Source of the DNA: Chitinophagales bacterium
GTDB taxonomy: Bacteria > Bacteroidota > Bacteroidia > Chitinophagales > UBA2359
Length of the DNA stretch: 48,266 nucleotides
Direction: 5' to 3'
NCBI GenBank assembly: GCA_016787295.1
Contig: JAEUUX010000056.1
Span: 1 to 48,266, forward strand
The position numbers and the translations under genes were made by a program. The notes below the pieces were generated by a model. It saw nothing but the letters and a program-made list of their open reading frames with translations. It did no database searches and was not told where the DNA came from. How positions within the stretch are numbered: the stretch's first letter is position 1; each line of letters opens with the position of its first letter. Shown here piece after piece: positions 19,125 to 28,192 of the stretch.

Positions 19125-19814
19125 CTATTTCGTGTCTGAAGCTCGTTGTCCAAATTTATAGGTGAAACCAAAAAGAAAATTCGTTGAATTTGTTTTAGTA
19201 GTTCCATTGTTTTCAATAGGAACTGCACTTACATTATAAAGTCCAAGATTGTTTCTTGCCTCAAATGAAAATTCAAACTTTTCTTTGATTGGAACAGAAA
19301 ATCCCAATCCTTTTGAAATGCCAATATCAAATCGTTTGTTGTCCGATGTTCTGTCATAGGTTGTATTAGGAATATTGTCTCCTTTAGATACAAACGTTTG
19401 TTTAATTAAATAACCAAAATATGGTCCAGCATTTACAAAAAAATGAATCTTTTTTCCAAATGTTGCCCGAACAAGGAGTGGAAAAGTCAGGTAATCAAAG
19501 TTTATATTGGTAGTTACTTTTCCAACTGGATTTCCGTTAACATCTATCATTTGAGAATAAATAATACTGCCTTTTCTCTCAAAAGAAAGATTTGTCCGTA
19601 ACGAAATAATCTTTTTGAAATTAAACTGAAAAAAAAGTCCGCTCGAAAAACCGATAGTTGGTTTTTGGTAACTACTAATATAGTTGTTGCCTCCCATAAA
19701 AATTAAACTTGGGCTACCTTCAACACCAACGTCAAACCTATTCGTTTGTCCGTATATTGTGGTGCCAATGCTTAAAAGGAAAAGTCCGAACCAAAGAGAT
19801 TTAATTTTTGTCAT
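19125..19814 (-). CDS. Outer-membrane beta-barrel protein (PorT/OmpW-like fold)
   Basis: The 229-residue protein has a signal peptide (cleavage near IYGQT) and then alternating amphipathic strands typical of a small eight-strand barrel: FDVGVEGSPSLIFMGG, GFSSGLFFQFNFKKIISLRTNLSFERKG, YLTFPLLVRATFGKK, and a terminal FLFGFTYKFG. This matches the outer membrane beta-barrel (PorT family) proteins common in Bacteroidota, whose roles are mostly unknown. The last residues, QRASDTK, extend past the usual aromatic C-terminus. Its stop lies 16 bp from the end of repeat copy 1, with which it shares the convergent intergenic space. Confidence 0.8.
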   Translation of the reverse strand: MTKIKSLWFGLFLLSIGTTIYGQTNRFDVGVEGSPSLIFMGGNNYISSYQKPTIGFSSGLFFQFNFKKIISLRTNLSFERKGSIIYSQMIDVNGNPVGKVTTNINFDYLTFPLLVRATFGKKIHFFVNAGPYFGYLIKQTFVSKGDNIPNTTYDRTSDNKRFDIGISKGLGFSVPIKEKFEFSFEARNNLGLYNVSAVPIENNGTTKTNSTNFLFGFTYKFGQRASDTK

Positions 19815-19905
19815 AGCTGTATGTTTTATGGTTGTTTATTTGTGTTTATAGTACACATTTGTTGTTAGTTGTTGTAATTACTCGCTGAAAAATACAGTTT
19901 TTCCA

Positions 19906-19996
19906 AATTTGGAGCAAAGCTAAGGCATTGGGCTATGTGCAAGATGAAATTTACACCTCTACCGCTCTCACAAATACCACATTCACCCGCCACTAA
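19906..19996 (+). pseudogene. Possible C-terminal remnant of an unidentified gene
   Basis: In the gap between the barrel gene and the nuclease gene the + strand reads a protein-like tail with no start codon: KAKALGYVQDEIYTSTAL, then TNTTFTRH and a stop. The reading frame is closed by a stop shortly upstream. Its composition looks more coding-like than the flanks, and it overlaps the nuclease stop by a few bases. I cannot name the parent family, and chance is possible. Confidence 0.22.
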
Positions 19997-20838
19997 TCTT
20001 CTCCCCTACGCAGTTGAGCTATTTGTTCGAGAGTTAAATCGGTCATTTGGGCAATAAAATCATCTTTCGAACCTGCTACAATCATTCTTTTAGCAATTTC
20101 GGCTGCTTGTTCTTGCCTTGCCGTATAACGCACACTATTTTCGATGCGTCTATTTTCTTGAAAACGGTCATACATTTTCTTTTCTTCGTCGGTCAGCCTT
20201 TCGTAGCGCAATTTTTCCTTTGCCTTGTCCAAACCCTTCGCCTTAAAAGTATCTTTTACTTCGCTGTTTTTGAGAAAATACACCCATTCGTCCAATGTGT
20301 CTTTTGCGATGTTGTTAAAGTTGTTTACTTTCAGAATGTAGTATTTAGGAAAAATGTCAGATACTTTTTCTACTTTGAAACCCTGTTTTTGCAAGCTGGT
20401 GGGCAGCAAAATGTCGTTTTCGTGCAAACCAACAAACTCACCTTTGTATTCATACACATAATCTTTGCCTTGTCCCAATCCGAAATAGACAATATTGATG
20501 GAGTAGATTTTTTTAATGGTGCCATATGGTTCGCCTTCTTTGATATACTCCGTAATTAACTTCGACACCCCAAAAAGCATCCGTTGAAAGTAGTCTATTT
20601 GGGAGTCGTTCTGAATTTCTACCAACAATAATTCGTTACTTTGGCTTTTGACCAAAATATCTACTCGGTTATATTTGTCATACTCGTCTTGTTTGTTGCC
20701 TTCGCTTTCTAAAATGCTTTCTATGGTCACATCAAAACGAAGTAACTCGGATAAAAAACCCTCTAAAATGCCAAAATTGGCTTTGTGACGTAGCAATTTT
20801 TTCATCGCCCAATCAAAACGAATTAGTTTCTTGGTCAT
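19993..20838 (-). CDS. PD-(D/E)XK nuclease family transposase-like protein (Rpn/PDDEXK_2 type)
   Basis: A protein of 281 residues when started at the ATG at 20838. The upstream ATG at 20913 lies within the -7 promoter box, so it cannot be the start. RFDWAMKKLLRHKANFGILE near the N-terminus and YNRVDILVKSQSNELLLVEIQND (D...ExQ catalytic motif) are hallmarks of the PDDEXK_2 'Rpn family recombination-promoting nuclease/putative transposase' group. The C-terminus (EIAKRMIVAGSKDDFIAQMTDLT, LEQIAQLRRG) is the family's usual helix-turn-helix-like tail. Family members are often multicopy and act in DNA breakage and recombination; activity here is inferred. Its promoter and leader are duplicated upstream of the neighbouring operon (22151-22259). 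Confidence 0.88.
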   Translation of the reverse strand: MTKKLIRFDWAMKKLLRHKANFGILEGFLSELLRFDVTIESILESEGNKQDEYDKYNRVDILVKSQSNELLLVEIQNDSQIDYFQRMLFGVSKLITEYIKEGEPYGTIKKIYSINIVYFGLGQGKDYVYEYKGEFVGLHENDILLPTSLQKQGFKVEKVSDIFPKYYILKVNNFNNIAKDTLDEWVYFLKNSEVKDTFKAKGLDKAKEKLRYERLTDEEKKMYDRFQENRRIENSVRYTARQEQAAEIAKRMIVAGSKDDFIAQMTDLTLEQIAQLRRGED

Positions 20839-20872
20839 CTGATACTGACTATGTTTTTGTGAAAAATACCCT

Positions 20873-20982
20873 GCTCTGCTTGCAAACAAGCCAAGCAACA
20901 AACTTAGGAACAAAGGTACGTTTTTTTTTCATTTTTTTGACAAGTGTGGAGCAGTTTTTTAGGAAAAAGCAGCTATATATCC
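20873..20982 (-). repeat. Direct repeat A, copy 1, containing the nuclease promoter
   Basis: About 105 bp that recur with few changes at 22151-22259 in the same orientation. On the minus strand it holds TTG (20941-20943), TACCTTTG (20911-20918) and a leader with the short inverted repeat GCTTG...CAAGC. The two copies bracket the operon at 21070-22076 and its terminator. Confidence 0.85.
20911..20943 (-). promoter_or_regulatory. Promoter of the PD-(D/E)XK nuclease gene
   Basis: TACCTTTG (20911-20918) with TTG at 20941-20943 on the minus strand, spacing 22 bp, followed by a roughly 72-nt leader to the ATG at 20838. Confidence 0.6.
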
Positions 20983-20988
20983 AATAAA

Positions 20989-21031
20989 ATTCCCTCCCTG
21001 CGAAGTTTTTTGGGACTTCGGGGGAGGGAAT
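20989..21031 (-). terminator. Stem-loop terminator of the two-gene operon
   Basis: A G/C-rich inverted repeat, starting ATTCCCTCCCTGCGAAG and returning with CTTCGGGGGAGGGAAT, 38 bp after the stop of the 181-residue gene on the minus strand. Confidence 0.7.
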
Positions 21032-21069
21032 GATTTAATTGGAATAAAAAAGCGATGGAAATAAAAAAA

Positions 21070-21615
21070 CTAATTACGTTCAGAAGTCTCTAATAGACGT
21101 TTAAGGTCTGATAAAATTTTTTTAGTTTCCTGATGCTCTTTCTCCATGTTCTGAACTCTACTAAGAAGTTGTAGCAAAATACTATCTTCTTTTAGGGAAT
21201 GTTCTAGTTTATTTTTTAATTCCAGCGCATACGGTTCATATCTACTTGCCTCAAAAAAAGTTTTTTGAGAGGGAAGATAGTCGTTTGGTATATTTTCAAA
21301 AGCACAGATGTAAATACCTAAGCTATTTAGGTTATCGTCTAAATCCAAAAAAGTTACGGCATTATTTTGGGCTATTAAATCAAGTTCTGAAAATTGTTTG
21401 TTAAAAAACTTCACTAAATCTTGACTTGTGGCTTTGAATATCAGCCAGCGATTAGCTTCGTCATCATTATCAACCCAACGATAAAAATAATGTTCATTGG
21501 GTTTGCTTGCATCTTGAAAATGCGAAAGCAAGGGACCTTCGTAATATAGTAGGTCGCCTATCTTTTGGGGGTTAAAGTCTAACCCATTTACATTTATGCA
21601 GTCTAGCGTATTCAT
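21070..21615 (-). CDS. Unknown protein, DUF6575-like N-terminal part
   Basis: A 181-residue soluble protein. The segment LLYYEGPLLSHFQD (about 22-35) and YFYRWVDNDDEANRWLIFKA resemble the GPLLSLF..D...YLYYWCD.D....RWLVF pattern that I associate with DUF6575, from memory. The C-terminal 60 residues are helical and charged, with a coiled-coil look (QNMEKEHQETKKILSDLKRL). No catalytic motif is visible. The ATG overlaps the stop of the upstream gene by one base (TAATG), so the two are translationally coupled. The pair is bracketed by promoter-bearing direct repeats and lies next to a recombination-type nuclease. This suggests a transferable accessory module; its job is unknown. Confidence 0.75.
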   Translation of the reverse strand: MNTLDCINVNGLDFNPQKIGDLLYYEGPLLSHFQDASKPNEHYFYRWVDNDDEANRWLIFKATSQDLVKFFNKQFSELDLIAQNNAVTFLDLDDNLNSLGIYICAFENIPNDYLPSQKTFFEASRYEPYALELKNKLEHSLKEDSILLQLLSRVQNMEKEHQETKKILSDLKRLLETSERN

Positions 21616-22076
21616 TATTTAATAAGATTTGCTATTATTTGAAAACGTTTTTCATAATCAACAAGTTCAAAAGGGTGATGATTGAAATGTCCATTTTCGT
21701 CAATTTCGCTATTTATGCCGTCTTGTTTTGTAAGTTTTGCAAAAGCAATATACTTGCCAAACACCGCTTTGGGAAATCTTTCGGACAAGAAAATGAAACT
21801 ATCTCTCGCTTTTTCGGCTGTGGTATACATAGAATATGCCATATCTTCACACATTTTTGCTCCTCTTTTTTCCAAATCTGAAATATCATTGTATCTTTTG
21901 GGCGGTTTTGAAGGATTAGGGAAGCGTTTCATAAATTTTTCATACTGTGTTTGAAAATTCTGTTCGTCTCCCTCGTCGAATACCCATCTATATGCATCAA
22001 TATCTAGTGGCTTGTAAGTTTTCGGTGGACATTCTGCTTGAAGCCGGTTATGGTGTTCTTTGTATTTGAAGTCCAT
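21615..22076 (-). CDS. Unknown protein, first gene of the coupled two-gene operon
   Basis: A 153-residue soluble protein without signal peptide. Notable stretches are AYRWVFDEGDEQNFQTQYEK, FMKRFPNPSKPP, AKMCEDMAYSMYTTAEKARD and FPKAVFGKYIAFAKL. There is no motif I can assign. The start lies 112 bp downstream of the -7 element at 22189-22196. Coupling to the 181-residue gene suggests that the two products act together, as in toxin-immunity or defence pairs, but nothing in the sequence shows this directly. Confidence 0.72.
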   Translation of the reverse strand: MDFKYKEHHNRLQAECPPKTYKPLDIDAYRWVFDEGDEQNFQTQYEKFMKRFPNPSKPPKRYNDISDLEKRGAKMCEDMAYSMYTTAEKARDSFIFLSERFPKAVFGKYIAFAKLTKQDGINSEIDENGHFNHHPFELVDYEKRFQIIANLIK

Positions 22077-22150
22077 TTTAATTGATTACTGTTTTGGGGG
22101 TTCTGTAATAGCCTACAATAGGCTGTTATTTGTAAAAAAATAACTTCATC

Positions 22151-22259
22151 GCTCTGCTTGCAAACAAGCCAAGCAACAAACTTGGGAACAAAGGTACGGT
22201 TTTTTCGTTTTTTTGACAAGTGTGGAGCAGTTTTTTTGAAATAAGCCGTTATATACTAC
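22151..22259 (-). repeat. Direct repeat A, copy 2, containing the operon promoter
   Basis: Second copy of the sequence at 20873-20982. The shared part starts GCTCTGCTTGCAAACAAGCC and continues through the -7 box, a T-rich stretch and GACAAGTGTGGAGCAG. Confidence 0.85.
22189..22219 (-). promoter_or_regulatory. Promoter of the unknown two-gene operon
   Basis: TACCTTTG (22189-22196) with TTG at 22217-22219 on the minus strand, spacing 20 bp. It is practically the same promoter as that of the neighbouring nuclease gene. Confidence 0.6.
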
Positions 22260-22283
22260 AAGACTAAACTGAAAAACTATTTA
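22247..22283 (-). repeat. Partial match to intergenic repeat family B
   Basis: On the minus strand, TTTTTCAGTTTAGTCTTGTA resembles the opening of the repeats at 45692-45772 and 28481-28551. The hairpin half of the family is absent, so this is a fragment or a chance match. Confidence 0.3.
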
Positions 22284-22294
22284 GTACATAAAAA

Positions 22295-22339
22295 AACCAC
22301 ACCCTTCCAGCGTTTCGCAATAGTTGAAAGGGTGTGGTT
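22295..22339 (-). terminator. Terminator of the giant PKD-repeat protein gene
   Basis: Arms AACCACACCCTT (22295-22306) and AAGGGTGTGGTT (22328-22339) are perfectly complementary. On the minus strand a run beginning TTTTTT follows directly, 34 bp after the stop. Confidence 0.85.
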
Positions 22340-22373
22340 AATGTTTTATGGAAAAACGAACAGAAATAAGTGG

Positions 22374-25300
22374 CTATTGTTTCAGCAAACGCACTACGGC
22401 AGTCGTTTGTCCGCTCGAAACTTGTACCCAATATAGACCGTCACTATAGTTTTGTAGATTAATAGCAAAAGTATTGTTGCCTTTTATGGCGTTTTGAGGG
22501 AATTGTTGTAGGATACGCCCTGCCATGTCATATATCGAGCATTGTATGGTTTCGGTTTGAGTGGCATAGTATTCGATTTGGGCAGTTCCTTTTGTTGGGT
22601 TGGGATACAGGTGTAAGGTAGGCGTTTTTGTGTCTGCTGTGCGGAACAATGCCACTTGTCCTACGGTCTTAGTTTCGCCGTTTTTGTCGGTTTCCAACAA
22701 ACGATAGTAGTGCCATCTGGCTTCGGTCTGTTGGTGTAAAAAAGTATAGCGATGAACGGTGTTGCTATTGCCTTGTGCTTTTGTGTGGTGTATGTCTGCA
22801 AACTTTTGTTCGTCGCTGCTGTATTGTAAGGTAAAGAAATCGCTATTGATTTCGTTGGCGGTTACCCATTGTAGGGCATTACCATTGGGCAATATCTCGC
22901 CCGAAAAACTTAATAAGTCAATAGGCAATGGATTGTCGCAATTTATCATCTCAATGCTCAAAGTGTCGGTAATGTTGTTGCAGCCCAAAGCATTGTTGAC
23001 CTGCAAAACATAGTCGCCTGCTTCTGATAAGATAAGATTTGCGCTATTGTTGTTGGGAATGGGGTCTCCATCGTGATACCATTGGTAAGTATTTCCCAAC
23101 ACATTGTCTACCGCCAAGTTGGTGCCTTCACAAACGGTATAGCAACCCACAGGGAAAGTTCCTAAATTGGGTAGTGCATAGACAGTTAGGTTGCGTGTTG
23201 CGCTACTTTTGCAGCCTTGTGCATTGGTGACGGATACGGTGTATGCTCCTGCGCTTTGAACGTTAATGCTGGCAGATGTGTTGCCGTTGTTCCACACAAA
23301 ATTAGACAATGTGGGGTGTGTGGCGGTAAATGTGGCGCTTTGTCCCATGCAAATAGTGGGTGCGCTCATGTTAATGAAAGGAGCAGGAGGGTTATTAGCC
23401 GCTACAACGTTAAAAGTGTGGGTTGTGCTACAGGTGGTTTGGGTGTTCGTAATTGTTACGGTATAAACGCCTGCTTGGGCAATAGGATATAGTGGTACAT
23501 TATTACCGCTCCCTTCCCACGAATAACTATAGTCGTAGTTATATTCGTCGTCGGCACGCAAATATACCGTTTTATTGGGACAAAGATAGATGGGGTTTTC
23601 CAAAGGGCTTATTTGTGTGACGGGCAGGTCATGTACTACTAATTGGTTGCTGATAATGCGTGCTGTACAACCCAAATCGTCTGTCACTGTTAGGGTATAT
23701 ATACCTGTCTGGCTCACTTCGAGGTTGTTGTTGGTGCTTCCGTCACTCCATAGATAGTTTAAAGCGGCTGTTGTGTTGGCTTCGAGGGTGATGGTTTCGC
23801 CCATGCAAACGGCTTCGGCGCTTGCGATAAGGGTCACTTGGGGACTTTCTGCTACATGGGCTATTAAAGTATGATTGGCGGTGCAAGTGTTAGAGTCTAT
23901 GGCGGCTATGTTGAGACTATAGTCTCCCGTTGTATTATATTGATAGGACGCATTAAGGGCATTGCTTTGGTCGTTGTTGCCAAAGTCATAATGGGCGCTA
24001 ATAAAGCTATTGGGCAGGTCTATGGCAAAGGAATTGTTTTGGCAAACGCTAAGACTGTCGGGCAGATTTAGGCTGGGAGCGGGATAGACCGTCACTGTTT
24101 TGCTAATAGCCTGACTGCATTCGTTATTGCTGATGGTTAGTGTTACGTTATAGCTGCCTGCGGTGGAATAAGTGTGTATTGGATTGGTTTGGTTGGAAAA
24201 AGTACCATCGCCAAAGTTCCACAACATTTGCGTTATCTCGCTTAGGTGGGTATGTACGGAATAATCTGTAAAAATTACTGGTGTATTTACACAAGCATTA
24301 TCGGCAACAAAATCGGCTTTGAATGGCAATTCGGCTATTTGCTGTTTTTTCAAAGCACAATACTGCGGGTCGGGCGTTAAGTTCTCATAAAAAGCCATTA
24401 GTTGAACCAAATAAGCGCCGGGTAAGGCGTATTCATGTCCTACATTCTCAGGGTCGGACGTATCGAGTGCGGGCGTTTGGTCACCAAATGTCCAAATATA
24501 AAAAGCTGCCGCATTGCTCGAAAGGTTATCAAAACCCACAGGATTATCACAAGTAGTTAATATGTCAAAATCTGCATTAGCGCTGGCGGGAATGGTACAA
24601 ACGAGGGTATCGGGTGGCGAAGGCGGGCAATTGGTACAAGGAAGTCCATTGATGTCACAATAGGATTGCTCAATGATGAAGGCATTGGACACGGAACGGC
24701 AACCTGTAATGGCGTGTGTGATTTCCATTTCATACATTACCTCCAAAACCGTTGTATCGGGTATGTGTACTAAGGCTGTGTCTGTAAAACCTGTGGATAC
24801 GCCGTTTTTTATCCAGTTGTATTGATAATTTTCCCCCAAAAGACTGTTCATCGTTACTGTATGTGGGTTATCTATACATATTATGGTTTCGTCGGTGGTG
24901 GTAATGTGGGCAATAGGACTCGGATAGGACGTTATATTGACAGCCGCCGCAGCTTGGCAGCCATATCCGTCCGTTACGGTCACGCGATATAGGTTTGCAG
25001 CATTGATAGGAACGTTGGGAGCATTGACAGGTGTGTGACTCCAATGGTATTCCTCAAAACCGTCGGTGGCTATCAGTTCCGTACTTTGTCCGTCGCACAA
25101 AATAGCCGTTTGTTCTATGCTCACTGTCGGCAAGGCATGGATATTAACTGCCAAATCAGTGCTGTAGTCGCAATAAGTCAATTGTATCTGGGCTGTTCCG
25201 TCCCATGTATGCCACATAACTGTTATGGTATCGTTGCCTTGACCATTGGTGATAGTACCCGCCTCCGAAGGCAGTATGTTCCATTCATATTCGCCTTCAT

Positions 25301-27983
25301 TGGGGAGCGGAAAGTTGGTGGTATAGGTCTTACTGCTATTGCTACAGGGGTCTGTGTTGCCTACAATTTGGAGATTACTATTGCTTAACTTCGTAGGTTC
25401 TATCACAAAGGAATTCGACGGACAATTATCTACTATTTGCACTACCCCAACATTATAAAAAAGCTCGTTGTCGTTGAAACTAATAATGGCAGCATCATTC
25501 GAAAGGGTTTGTAATACACTTCCTCCCACTACTGTCCATTCGAGGCTTGCGTTGGGTAGGCTTTGTACGCTGTAGGTGTAGGGCGTGTTGACACATATCC
25601 ATTCGGGACCTTCGATATTGCCCAAAGCAGGCGGCGAAGGTGTGATGGCTATGCCTACTGTTACGCTATCATTACAAAAAGTGGTATTGTTCATCAAATA
25701 AGCGGTAAAAAATAGGCTATCGGCTGCATTATCTGCCGAAACCCAACACAAAGTATTGTTCAAATAAGGCACAAATCCTACAACATAGCCTCCTACACAA
25801 TTAATATCAACACCTGCATCGGAAGGCATATTGAGTTCAATGCTGGCTTGTGCCTCTCCGCATATTGTTCCTTCCGCACTGGTAGCCGTAAATACCGGTA
25901 AAATGTTTACAGATAATTGGCTGGATGCATGGCAGGGCAATAAAGTATGGGCATAATCGACTCGTATTTGTCCTGACTCTTGCCATTGGACGCTAATGGT
26001 GTTGGTGCCTATTCCTGATAGAATTTGCCCCGCCGTTACTGGCACAATTGACCATTCAAACAGACCGCCACTATAATAAGACAAATTGTAGATGGCTACC
26101 TCGCCCGAACAAACTTGTGTGTCTCCGTTGATGGGCGCGTTGGGAGCAATAATGGGTATTACAAAATCCGTTTCGCTACTGCATAGGCTATTACTACATT
26201 CGGCAACGCTAAGGTGTATGATCCCTTGACTGCCGCTGCCCCAATGTACTACAATATTGTCACCGTTGCCTCCGCTTACAAGGTCACCACCTTCTACTGA
26301 CCATTCGTGCCAAGCACAATCTATGGGAGCAGTGTAGGTTTCATAACTGCCCGCACACACAGGACTTGTGCAACTCAAAGAAGGTGCAATGCCTTCAAGC
26401 ACTACGACAACCATTGTGGTAGTATCTGCCGCACAACTCTGGTTGCTGTCGTCAAGGCTGTTTTCTGTTCGTTGGGCGGGCTGCTGACCATCATTTTCGT
26501 TAGGTGGCAATGGGTCATTACCACAACCTTGGTTGGGAAAAGTAGCGGAAACAGGTACAGTAGCCACGCCGTCATTGATAAAACATTCAAAAGGCGGAGA
26601 GCCAGGCGGAAAGGGGGTACCAAATTCATCGCTTCCTAAAATAGCCACAATACTGTTGTCTCCTTGTATGGTAAAATTACCTTCAATAAAAAAAGGATAA
26701 CCACAAATCATTTGATACGTGCCAAACCCATAACAAGCCGCAGTACCTCCTGCTATGGTAAGTTGTACAAGATATCCACCGCTTTGCGGATCACAAACAG
26801 CAGTAGCGTGTGCTGAAAGGACTGGGCAATTGGATTGGATATAAATACTTGCGGTGCTGCTACAACCAGTATCATTGCAAGTTATAGTATAAGTAAAAAC
26901 ATCGGACATCACCCATGAAGAAGAGTTATAGGTAATGGTTTGGTCGGGATTAATCACTGCTTCCCCATACATTGGTTGTGTTATGCTAAGGGTATTGCAA
27001 TTATTGTTCGCCACATTGTCGTTGCTCAAGGGATTGATGATAATACTTCCTGTTTGCAAGTTCATATCTACATAGTCATTGTATATTTGTAATTGCTGTT
27101 GGCAAGGAATATCAGTTTCTCCAATATCTGCAATAAGCTGAACGGTATAAGTTCCCGCAGTATTGTATTGATGGGAAGGGTCGGAGAAAGTAGAGCTGGT
27201 ATTGTCTCCAAAATCCCAATGATAGGTATTGCTGTATTGTGAATGATTGTTGAATTGCACCGTTTGTCCGCTACAAATAAACAAGGTATCGCTATTGGTA
27301 GTGGTAGGGTTGGTATCAAAAGCCGCAATTGGTGCTTGAGTGTCTATTGTATTGAGTTGTAAGTGCAAATCGGCAGTTCCTCCTCCATATCCATAGTCGA
27401 AATCCATTGCCATAAATTCTTGCATGTCCAAATCGATGTCTTGGTTTTCGTCTATGATATCAAAACAAATCATGCCTATGTCCATAGTGGGCAATTGATT
27501 GTCGTTATAACAATACTCAATAATACCAGCCTCTATTGTCTCATGTTGTGTTTGAATAACAAAACCTTCATTGGTGTTTGATAATACTACATTCCTTATA
27601 GTACTTCCACCATCAGTACCAATAACTACCCACCCTCCATAACAAGGTATATCTATCAACGAAATAGGGTGATAGACGGGGTTAGTAATGGCTGCTTCGT
27701 TGAAAGTAACAGGAATGTAAAAATTCGAGTAGCCAACGTCATTGGCAAAATTAAATTTTAAGGTAGTGCAAAAAGTGCTTACTCCGTTGTTGCAATACTT
27801 TACAGGATCTCCAAAATAAGCTGACACCCAAGGATCGTCTTGTTTTGGGGCATTTCTTGTTTTTGTGAGTGTTTGAATGTTGTTGTTGGTGTGATTAACA
27901 CGCGTTGCGGTTTCTCCAGTAAGGCGCAAGGATAGCCCCCACAAACAAAAGCTTATCCAAATCATTTTTCTAAGTGGACTCAT
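22374..27983 (-). CDS. Giant PKD/Ig-like cell-surface protein with T9SS sorting domain
   Basis: The 1869-residue protein starts with a signal peptide (MSPLRKMIWISFCLWGLSL; Met7 is an alternative start). PKD domains are marked by YHWDFGDNTSS (about 255), YIWTFGDQTPA and LWNFGDGTFSNQTNPIHTY. Between them are many Ig/PKD-like units with the WSI..., YTYSVQ... and LWSDGSTNNN, VWNNGNTSASI patterns. A cadherin-like/Ig region with VFTYTITCNDTGC lies near 370. The segment ALQWVTANEINSDFFTLQYS (about 1690) is the fibronectin-like unit usual just before the tail. The end (LYPNPTKGTAQIEY..., IYDMAGRIL, GLYWVQVSSGQ, VRLLKQ) is a T9SS type A sorting domain. Likely an adhesin or matrix protein displayed on the cell surface; ligand unknown. 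Confidence 0.92.
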   Translation of the reverse strand: MSPLRKMIWISFCLWGLSLRLTGETATRVNHTNNNIQTLTKTRNAPKQDDPWVSAYFGDPVKYCNNGVSTFCTTLKFNFANDVGYSNFYIPVTFNEAAITNPVYHPISLIDIPCYGGWVVIGTDGGSTIRNVVLSNTNEGFVIQTQHETIEAGIIEYCYNDNQLPTMDIGMICFDIIDENQDIDLDMQEFMAMDFDYGYGGGTADLHLQLNTIDTQAPIAAFDTNPTTTNSDTLFICSGQTVQFNNHSQYSNTYHWDFGDNTSSTFSDPSHQYNTAGTYTVQLIADIGETDIPCQQQLQIYNDYVDMNLQTGSIIINPLSNDNVANNNCNTLSITQPMYGEAVINPDQTITYNSSSWVMSDVFTYTITCNDTGCSSTASIYIQSNCPVLSAHATAVCDPQSGGYLVQLTIAGGTAACYGFGTYQMICGYPFFIEGNFTIQGDNSIVAILGSDEFGTPFPPGSPPFECFINDGVATVPVSATFPNQGCGNDPLPPNENDGQQPAQRTENSLDDSNQSCAADTTTMVVVVLEGIAPSLSCTSPVCAGSYETYTAPIDCAWHEWSVEGGDLVSGGNGDNIVVHWGSGSQGIIHLSVAECSNSLCSSETDFVIPIIAPNAPINGDTQVCSGEVAIYNLSYYSGGLFEWSIVPVTAGQILSGIGTNTISVQWQESGQIRVDYAHTLLPCHASSQLSVNILPVFTATSAEGTICGEAQASIELNMPSDAGVDINCVGGYVVGFVPYLNNTLCWVSADNAADSLFFTAYLMNNTTFCNDSVTVGIAITPSPPALGNIEGPEWICVNTPYTYSVQSLPNASLEWTVVGGSVLQTLSNDAAIISFNDNELFYNVGVVQIVDNCPSNSFVIEPTKLSNSNLQIVGNTDPCSNSSKTYTTNFPLPNEGEYEWNILPSEAGTITNGQGNDTITVMWHTWDGTAQIQLTYCDYSTDLAVNIHALPTVSIEQTAILCDGQSTELIATDGFEEYHWSHTPVNAPNVPINAANLYRVTVTDGYGCQAAAAVNITSYPSPIAHITTTDETIICIDNPHTVTMNSLLGENYQYNWIKNGVSTGFTDTALVHIPDTTVLEVMYEMEITHAITGCRSVSNAFIIEQSYCDINGLPCTNCPPSPPDTLVCTIPASANADFDILTTCDNPVGFDNLSSNAAAFYIWTFGDQTPALDTSDPENVGHEYALPGAYLVQLMAFYENLTPDPQYCALKKQQIAELPFKADFVADNACVNTPVIFTDYSVHTHLSEITQMLWNFGDGTFSNQTNPIHTYSTAGSYNVTLTISNNECSQAISKTVTVYPAPSLNLPDSLSVCQNNSFAIDLPNSFISAHYDFGNNDQSNALNASYQYNTTGDYSLNIAAIDSNTCTANHTLIAHVAESPQVTLIASAEAVCMGETITLEANTTAALNYLWSDGSTNNNLEVSQTGIYTLTVTDDLGCTARIISNQLVVHDLPVTQISPLENPIYLCPNKTVYLRADDEYNYDYSYSWEGSGNNVPLYPIAQAGVYTVTITNTQTTCSTTHTFNVVAANNPPAPFINMSAPTICMGQSATFTATHPTLSNFVWNNGNTSASINVQSAGAYTVSVTNAQGCKSSATRNLTVYALPNLGTFPVGCYTVCEGTNLAVDNVLGNTYQWYHDGDPIPNNNSANLILSEAGDYVLQVNNALGCNNITDTLSIEMINCDNPLPIDLLSFSGEILPNGNALQWVTANEINSDFFTLQYSSDEQKFADIHHTKAQGNSNTVHRYTFLHQQTEARWHYYRLLETDKNGETKTVGQVALFRTADTKTPTLHLYPNPTKGTAQIEYYATQTETIQCSIYDMAGRILQQFPQNAIKGNNTFAINLQNYSDGLYWVQVSSGQTTAVVRLLKQ

Positions 27984-28040
27984 AACGAAAGGGGATTAAG
28001 TAGGTAAATAATGTTACATAAACGTTGGTTTATGTGCGTA

Positions 28041-28048
28041 CAAAGGTA
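28041..28048 (-). promoter_or_regulatory. Putative -7 promoter element of the giant PKD-repeat gene
   Basis: TACCTTTG on the minus strand, 58 bp upstream of the ATG. The region at the expected -33 is A/T-only and has no TTTG. Confidence 0.5.
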
Positions 28049-28192
28049 GTATTTTTTATTTTTTTAGCGCTATCTCCCTACTTTTTTTTCGCTTTTTTTA
28101 TTTTTTTGTTCCAAATTCGCTTCAAATACTTTGGTAACGGACTTTGTTTAGGCGTTCGAGCTAAATGGCTCGGTGTTTAGGTTAAACATTTG

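Noticed and set aside
20839-20913. 25-residue N-terminal extension of the PD-(D/E)XK protein from the ATG at 20913
   Set aside because: That ATG lies within the -7 promoter box and the extension is read from the duplicated leader, which also occurs upstream of an unrelated gene.
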